Source: CAZHFW01 sp964531675
GTDB taxonomy: Bacteria; Planctomycetota; Phycisphaerae; Phycisphaerales; UBA1924
Length of the DNA stretch: 64,000 nucleotides
Direction of reading: 5' to 3'
Assembly (NCBI GenBank): GCA_964531675.1
Contig: CAZHFW010000001.1
Span: 62,001-126,000 of the forward strand
Position numbers and translations under genes: made by a program. Numbering within the stretch: the first letter of the stretch is position 1; every line of letters starts with the position of its first letter. The notes beneath the pieces were generated by a model. The model did not search any database and was not told the DNA's origin. It saw only the letters and a program-made list of their open reading frames with translations. Positions 59,563 to 64,000 of this stretch are shown in pieces.

Positions 59563-61095
59563 TTACTTGGGGGACGGCTTGGGTGTCGCATTCTTTTCAG
59601 GAGATGCGTCTTTGGGTTGGGGATTGTCAGCGCGAGAGCCCGGGATCAGATCGTCTCCCTTCCAGGTGTTGTCCGGGGCCCGCGGCGGGTACGTGATCGG
59701 CGTGACGCGGTTGTATTCCAGAGGAGCGTGACAGGCCCCGCCGCAGGAACCGCCGTTCATGGTCGACTGGTACTTGATGGGGAGGTTCCATCCGCCCGGC
59801 CCGTAGGCGACGGTGTCGCGGATGTGCTTGTCGTGCGTCGACGCGTGGGCGTCATGGCAGACCTTGCACGAACGGCCCTTCTTATCCTTGTTCACGTGCA
59901 CGTAGTGCAGGTTGGTCGTGCCGTTGCGGAACCCGGTCGCGGAGTTTGTCGTCGGCGTCATCGCGAGCTGCTTGTCGTGGCAGCTGAAGCACAACGCGTA
60001 GTTGGACTCGCTGAACGGGTAGTAAAGCTCGGACGGATAGGCGCTGACCAGGAGCTTGCGGTGGTCGCTGCCGTGGATCTGGTGGCACTCGACGCACCCG
60101 CGCTGGGTGACCGCGCCGTGGAGGCTCGTCCCTGTCTCGATGAGCTTCTTCATGTTGACGAGCTTGGAGCCGTCGGGCATGGCGATCGGCTGGTTGTGGC
60201 ACTCAAAGCAGAGGTTCTTGGGCTCGTCCTTCAGGAGCGACGCGTGATCGGAGGCGTGGGGCGTGTGGCAGTTGGTGCACGCGCGTTTTGAGGTCACCGC
60301 GGCATGCTGGGTCGTCGCCTTGGAGAGCGTGTTGGCAATGTCCTGATGGCAGCTCGTGCACAACGTCGCGGTGTCCGCGACCAGGATCGCGGGATTGTCG
60401 GTTGCGTGCGGCGCGTGGCAGACGCGGCAGTCTCCCAGCGCCGGCGCATGCTTGTTGGGCTTGGATTCGATCTCAAGACCTGTACGCACGTGGCACTTCA
60501 GGCAGAGCTCGCGCCCCTCGGCGTTGAGGAGCTTGGGCCGCATCGATGTGTGGGGTTCATGGCAAGCGCCGCACGCGCCCACCGAGGCCGGGCCGTGGAC
60601 CTTGTCGTGGGCGCCCGTCACGTCCGCGTGGCACACGGCGCAGGTGTCCGCATAGCGCTCGCCGCGGAGCAGACGCACGCCCTTGCTCCCGTGGGGATCA
60701 TGGCATGAGAGGCACTCGCCCTTGGCGAACGGCGCGTGCACGACCGGGTTGGTGGAAGGCTCGGGCGCGTGGCACAGGGCGCAGAGCTCGTGGCGCTCAC
60801 GGGTGGGCTGGAACTTGTGCGTCGCCGCGTCGCTGAGCTGGTGGCACGCCTCGCAAGCATTGACGCGGATTGGCCCGTGGAGCTGAGGTCTGTCCTTGAT
60901 CCCCGGGTGACATTCGGTGGTGACGCATCCCTCGCGCGGGATGATGGTGGTGGGGGCCTTGAGGGTGGAGCCCGTGGAGTCGAGCTTCCCGGGCTGGGGT
61001 GGCGCCGCCATGGCTGCAAGGGACCAGGCCAGGGCCACCCCAGGACCGAGCAAGGCCGCCGGGATACGGGACAACGGGAGGGCGCCAGATCTCAC
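59563..61095 (-). CDS. 15-heme c-type cytochrome, second tandem copy
   Basis: A 510-aa exported multiheme cytochrome of the doubled-CXXCH type. It has a signal peptide (LPLSRIPAALLGPGVALAWSLAAMA) and 15 heme-binding motifs: first CVTTECH (CX4CH), thirteen CXXCH (for example CEACH, CALCH, CLSCH), last CGGACH (CX3CH). Most lie in CxxCHxPHxS pairs such as CLSCHDPHGS. The GTG at 61095 follows GGAGGTG and overlaps the stop of the upstream cytochrome by four bases (GTGA), a sign of translational coupling. It aligns end to end with the upstream paralog. It lacks an obvious membrane anchor and may be a soluble periplasmic or surface electron carrier. The tail, after the last heme, is Pro/Lys-rich. 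Confidence 0.9.
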   Translation of the reverse strand: MRSGALPLSRIPAALLGPGVALAWSLAAMAAPPQPGKLDSTGSTLKAPTTIIPREGCVTTECHPGIKDRPQLHGPIRVNACEACHQLSDAATHKFQPTRERHELCALCHAPEPSTNPVVHAPFAKGECLSCHDPHGSKGVRLLRGERYADTCAVCHADVTGAHDKVHGPASVGACGACHEPHTSMRPKLLNAEGRELCLKCHVRTGLEIESKPNKHAPALGDCRVCHAPHATDNPAILVADTATLCTSCHQDIANTLSKATTQHAAVTSKRACTNCHTPHASDHASLLKDEPKNLCFECHNQPIAMPDGSKLVNMKKLIETGTSLHGAVTQRGCVECHQIHGSDHRKLLVSAYPSELYYPFSESNYALCFSCHDKQLAMTPTTNSATGFRNGTTNLHYVHVNKDKKGRSCKVCHDAHASTHDKHIRDTVAYGPGGWNLPIKYQSTMNGGSCGGACHAPLEYNRVTPITYPPRAPDNTWKGDDLIPGSRADNPQPKDASPEKNATPKPSPK

Positions 61096-62558
61096 GGGGC
61101 ACCTCCGGGCTTGCGGGTGCGGGAATAGGAAAGGGGCTCGTGGCAGCCTGAGCCGCAACGGCCGCCTTCGGGCGTACGCACGAAGTTCATGGGCATCGAC
61201 CAGCTCGATCCTTCAAACCGCACAGTGGGCGCGATCATCACGGGCTGGTCGGTCGCGTGCGGGTCATGGCAGCTCGAGCAGCTTCGGGAACGTTCTCCGG
61301 CCTGCATGTGGGCGCGGTGGAGGTTCTTGTCACCATCGCGGAAGTTGGTCGCGAGTGGGCTCTGGGCAAGGGTTGCGTCGTGGCACGAGAAGCACAGCGC
61401 CGAGTTGCGCGGGTCGTAGGGACCGGATGGGAGCTTCACGTTGGCCTCGCGGAGGATCGACGCGTGATCCGAGCCGTGCGCGTTGTGGCAGTTGGCGCAG
61501 TTCTCGTGGGCCGGGGCGGTCTGGAGCGAGTCCGGGATCGTCATCGCGGCGATGGTGCGCCCGCCCTCGGCGGTCACCGCTTTGGAGTGACAGGACAGGC
61601 ACAGGGCCTGCTGCTTTTGCGTGAGCATGTCGGGCTGATCCGAGGCGTGCGCATCGTGGCAACCCAGGCAACGCTGCCCGCTCGTGACTGGGCTGTGCGG
61701 GACCTTGGCGGTGCTCACGGTGCGACCGATGTCCTCGTGGCAACTGATGCACGTATCGCTGATGGGGGCGGAGAGCAGGCCCTTGACCGCTGCAGCATGC
61801 GGCGCGTGGCATCCCACGCAGGCGCCCTTCACGCTTGCGTGCGAGAACGCTGCGGTCTGGATCTTCGCGACGACGCCCGCATGGCACGTCCGGCACGTTT
61901 CCGTCGGGCTCTTGGCCAGGAGCAGCGCCCGCGTGTCCGAGCCGTGCGGGTCGTGGCAGAGCTCGCAACGGTCGGTCGCGTACGGCGCGTGCTGCACCGG
62001 GAGCTCAGGCCTGGGGTGGCACTGGAGGCAGGTCTGCGTCGTGGACCCTTGGGTCAGGAGTGACGGGCCTTTGGTGGAGTGCGGGTCATGGCACGCCAGG
62101 CACGCATCGGGCGTCATGGCCTTGTGCTCGACCAGATGCTTGGCGCCGAGGTCATGGCAAAGCACGCAGAGCTGGTCCTTCGGACGTGAGAGCGGATACT
62201 TGTGACCCCCCGAGTCCGGAGCATGGCACGACTGGCAGCTGTGGGCCGCGACCGCGGCGTGCACGCCCTTGCCTGGCATCATGCCCGCGTGGCACCCGGA
62301 CGTCACGCATCCATCCTGGAACGAGACCAAGGTCGTCGGACGCGGGAGCTTCTGGACCGAGGTCGCCACGACGGGCGCGGCGGGCGCTGGACGATGCCGA
62401 TGCGTGAAACGCCAGGTCGCTCCTCCACCAAGTACGACGACCAGTGCGAGCGCGAGCGCCGCCCGACGCCGGCGCACGCGACGTCCGGGCGGGAGTCGCC
62501 TCTGGAGCCCCGTCTGGAGCCTGGCGCGGAGTTTGGCGAGTGGGCGGAAGCGACGCAT
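61092..62558 (-). CDS. 15-heme c-type cytochrome, first tandem copy, N-terminally anchored
   Basis: A 488-aa multiheme cytochrome. A very basic N-terminus (RRLPPGRRVRRRRAALALALVVVLGGGATW) forms a membrane anchor or uncleaved signal, unlike its paralog. Then come 15 heme motifs: CVTSGCH (CX4CH) first, thirteen CXXCH (CQSCH, CVLCH, CLACH, CLQCH and so on), and CGSGCH (CX3CH) last, so the heme pattern and order equal that of the gene at 59563. Several pairs have the CHDPHGS-type second half. The ATG at 62558 (GGTGAAG upstream) is preferred over TTG at 62576. It starts 60 nt after the stop of the b-type cytochrome gene. Predicted role: relay between the membrane quinol oxidoreductase and outer carriers. 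Confidence 0.9.
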   Translation of the reverse strand: MRRFRPLAKLRARLQTGLQRRLPPGRRVRRRRAALALALVVVLGGGATWRFTHRHRPAPAAPVVATSVQKLPRPTTLVSFQDGCVTSGCHAGMMPGKGVHAAVAAHSCQSCHAPDSGGHKYPLSRPKDQLCVLCHDLGAKHLVEHKAMTPDACLACHDPHSTKGPSLLTQGSTTQTCLQCHPRPELPVQHAPYATDRCELCHDPHGSDTRALLLAKSPTETCRTCHAGVVAKIQTAAFSHASVKGACVGCHAPHAAAVKGLLSAPISDTCISCHEDIGRTVSTAKVPHSPVTSGQRCLGCHDAHASDQPDMLTQKQQALCLSCHSKAVTAEGGRTIAAMTIPDSLQTAPAHENCANCHNAHGSDHASILREANVKLPSGPYDPRNSALCFSCHDATLAQSPLATNFRDGDKNLHRAHMQAGERSRSCSSCHDPHATDQPVMIAPTVRFEGSSWSMPMNFVRTPEGGRCGSGCHEPLSYSRTRKPGGAP

Positions 62559-62618
62559 GACTTCACCAGTGGTCAACCGTCAATCACGGAGTGCTGGCCG
62601 TGAACACAGAACGCGCGG

Positions 62619-64000
62619 TTAGAAGAGTCCTCCAGCGATGATGAGCGCGAGCAGGAACAAGCCAAAGCCAACGGTGACGATGGCGATGAGGACGATGAGC
62701 GGACGCCTGGCGGGATCGGGGGCCTTTACGCGGAGCGACTCGAGGCGGCCTGTCTTGACCAGGCGGTCGTATTCCTCGGGACGCTGTTCCTTGAGCTCCG
62801 CTTCGGGGAGCGAGCCGGTGAAGATCACCTCGTCGACCGGGAAGGTGCCCGGGCGCAGGTGGGCGTTGAAGAAGTGGATGGTGAAGATGAAGCCGATCGC
62901 GAGCAGGGCCTCGTAGCCGTGCACGATCATCGCGATGTTGAAGGCCCAGCCCGGCAGAATCCTGGACGCAAGCTCGGGGAACCACAACAGAAGGCCCGAG
63001 CCTCCGATGATCATGGACCCGCCGACCTCGGCCCAGTAGTCGAACTTCTCCCAGTAGGTCCAGCGGTCCAGTCTCGGGGGACGGCCGCCTCCGACGAACC
63101 AGCGGAGCATCCCGCCGATGTCCTTGGCGTCCTTCCAGCGCGGCAGGAGCGAGTTGGGGCCGAAGAGCCACTCGCGGGCCGAGCACTTGCGATGCAGGAA
63201 GTTCCAACCCAGGGACGCGAAGTGGGCCCCGAAGTTGATGATCAGGAGAATCGCGAAGAAGCGGTGCCAGAGCCCGGCTGCTTCCACGCCCCCGACCAGG
63301 TCCGACAGGTGCCTGGCCCATCCGCTGTCGGCGAAGACCAGGGGGATGCCCGTCGCGGTCAGCCCGAAGAACGTGAGCGCGACGAAGAGGTGATTGATCC
63401 GATCCATCGCGGAGAAGCGGCGGATCGCGGTCTCGGCCTTGTGGTGATGGGCGTGAACGCCGAGCTTGGCGCGCTCGCGGCGGGCCCGGAAGAACCACAG
63501 GATCGTGTGGAGCCCGAAGAACGTGAAGACCGAGCTCATCATCACCATGAAGTAGAGCCAGACGCCGTGGAGGATCGGGTAGTTGTGCGCGTCGCGGTGA
63601 TTGGCGTGCGGGTCGAACTTCACGAAGTTCGCGTTGGCGCCCGAATGGCAGCTGCCGCAGGTCTGAATGAGGTTCGCCTTGGCGACGCGCGAGGTCGGGT
63701 CCTTGAGGGGCTTGATGTCGTGCGCGCCATGGCAGTCGGCGCAGCGGGCGGCGCGGTTGGTGCCGAGCTTGGTGACCTGGCCGTGGTAGCTCCGCGCGTA
63801 GGTCTCGTAGTACGTTCCCACGCGGTCCTTGGAGGAGTCGGGGCTGTCATGGCAACGCCCGCACTCGGCGATCACGTCGGTCATGAAGTTGGGCGTCGAC
63901 GCGAGCGTGATCTGGTGGGCCGTGTGGCAATCGGTGCAGACCGCGGCCTTCTGGTTGCCTTCGGCGTGCTTTTGGCCGTGGACGCTGGTCGCGTAGGTCT
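62619..64000 (-). CDS. CbcL-like multiheme cytochrome c / cytochrome b fusion (5' end outside window)
   Basis: The coding frame is open to the window edge, so the true start is beyond 64000; 460 codons are visible. Four c-heme motifs are seen: CTDCH (in SVHGQKHAEGNQKAAVCTDCHTAH), CGRCH, CADCH and CGSCH. A b-type cytochrome part follows, with TM segments and the His ligands in NHLFVALTFFGLTATG, LWHRFFAILLIINFGAH and FTIHFFNAHLRPGTFP. The order (c-type domain, then a diheme b561/FdnI-like domain) is that of Geobacter CbcL, an inner-membrane quinol oxidoreductase of extracellular electron transfer. It is followed by the two 15-heme cytochromes. Quinol oxidation is an inference by architecture; formate dehydrogenase gamma is a looser alternative. 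Confidence 0.88.
   Translation of the reverse strand, partial: TYATSVHGQKHAEGNQKAAVCTDCHTAHQITLASTPNFMTDVIAECGRCHDSPDSSKDRVGTYYETYARSYHGQVTKLGTNRAARCADCHGAHDIKPLKDPTSRVAKANLIQTCGSCHSGANANFVKFDPHANHRDAHNYPILHGVWLYFMVMMSSVFTFFGLHTILWFFRARRERAKLGVHAHHHKAETAIRRFSAMDRINHLFVALTFFGLTATGIPLVFADSGWARHLSDLVGGVEAAGLWHRFFAILLIINFGAHFASLGWNFLHRKCSAREWLFGPNSLLPRWKDAKDIGGMLRWFVGGGRPPRLDRWTYWEKFDYWAEVGGSMIIGGSGLLLWFPELASRILPGWAFNIAMIVHGYEALLAIGFIFTIHFFNAHLRPGTFPVDEVIFTGSLPEAELKEQRPEEYDRLVKTGRLESLRVKAPDPARRPLIVLIAIVTVGFGLFLLALIIAGGLF

Noticed and set aside
1..64000. CRISPR arrays, prophage or IS elements
   Set aside because: No regular repeat-spacer structure, integrase, transposase, terminase or capsid gene was seen on either strand.

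Overview
The window reads as chromosomal DNA from a high-GC planctomycete, most likely class Phycisphaerae (phylum Planctomycetota). This rests on several lineage markers seen together: two giant exported proteins with LEPR-XLL-type N-terminal motifs, two GC-type dockerin-like C-termini (DFF..FFN.WD repeats ending in Ala-Cys or Gly-Cys), a large PVC-type protein with HEAT repeats and a lone CXXCH heme motif, and three small exported proteins ending in a PEP-CTERM-like PAPGA...RRRR tail. The genus assignment is open, and no searches were run.

Layout. 1-8.2 kb: the tail of a dockerin-type surface protein, an exported MDR oxidoreductase, a Lon-substrate-domain protein, two lipoproteins, endonuclease IV, an SDR enzyme, and a three-gene exported redox group (cysteine-less rhodanese lipoprotein, solitary DsbD N-domain, thioredoxin-fold protein). 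8.3-16.7 kb: a 2203-aa LEPR-XLL surface protein and an exported EEP-family enzyme. 16.8-23.1 kb: macro-domain protein, CHAD protein, delta-9-type desaturase, PVC heme/HEAT protein. 23.1-29.4 kb: LpxH-like phosphoesterase, PQQ-propeller protein with GC-type dockerin, lipoprotein, exported Fe/Mn superoxide dismutase, two crotonase-fold proteins. 29.5-41.1 kb: an 1876-aa LEPR-XLL subtilase, a crotonase plus HMG-CoA lyase pair, and a tricorn-type protease. 41.2-46.9 kb: three PEP-CTERM-like proteins, an S41 peptidase and a suppressor-of-fused protein. 47.1-58.3 kb: a methylcrotonyl-CoA carboxylase-like carboxyltransferase, zinc-ribbon membrane proteins, recA, a DUF4259 protein, tRNA-Leu(CAG), a divergent RNase HII-like protein, ribD, an MmgE/PrpD protein and a GT9 glycosyltransferase. 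58.4-64.0 kb: an electron-transfer operon on the minus strand that runs off the window end.

How the genes fit together. The clearest system is the operon at the right end. A membrane protein joining a c-type multiheme domain to a b-type cytochrome (the architecture of the Geobacter quinol oxidoreductase CbcL) is followed by two colinear, tandemly duplicated 15-heme cytochromes whose reading frames overlap by four bases, then a thioredoxin-fold/TPR protein with no CXXC and a terminator. This looks like a quinol-to-periplasm electron conduit. Its terminal acceptor cannot be read from the window. The HMG-CoA lyase, the methylglutaconyl-CoA-hydratase-like crotonase and the MCC-like carboxyltransferase point to a leucine/isovalerate degradation route, dispersed over about 20 kb.

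Small-scale structure includes REP-like palindromes, a 22-bp dyad over the recA -10 region, a symmetric GG-N10-GC (sigma-54-like) site behind the first giant gene, and many intrinsic terminators. No CRISPR array, insertion sequence, prophage or rRNA gene was seen.
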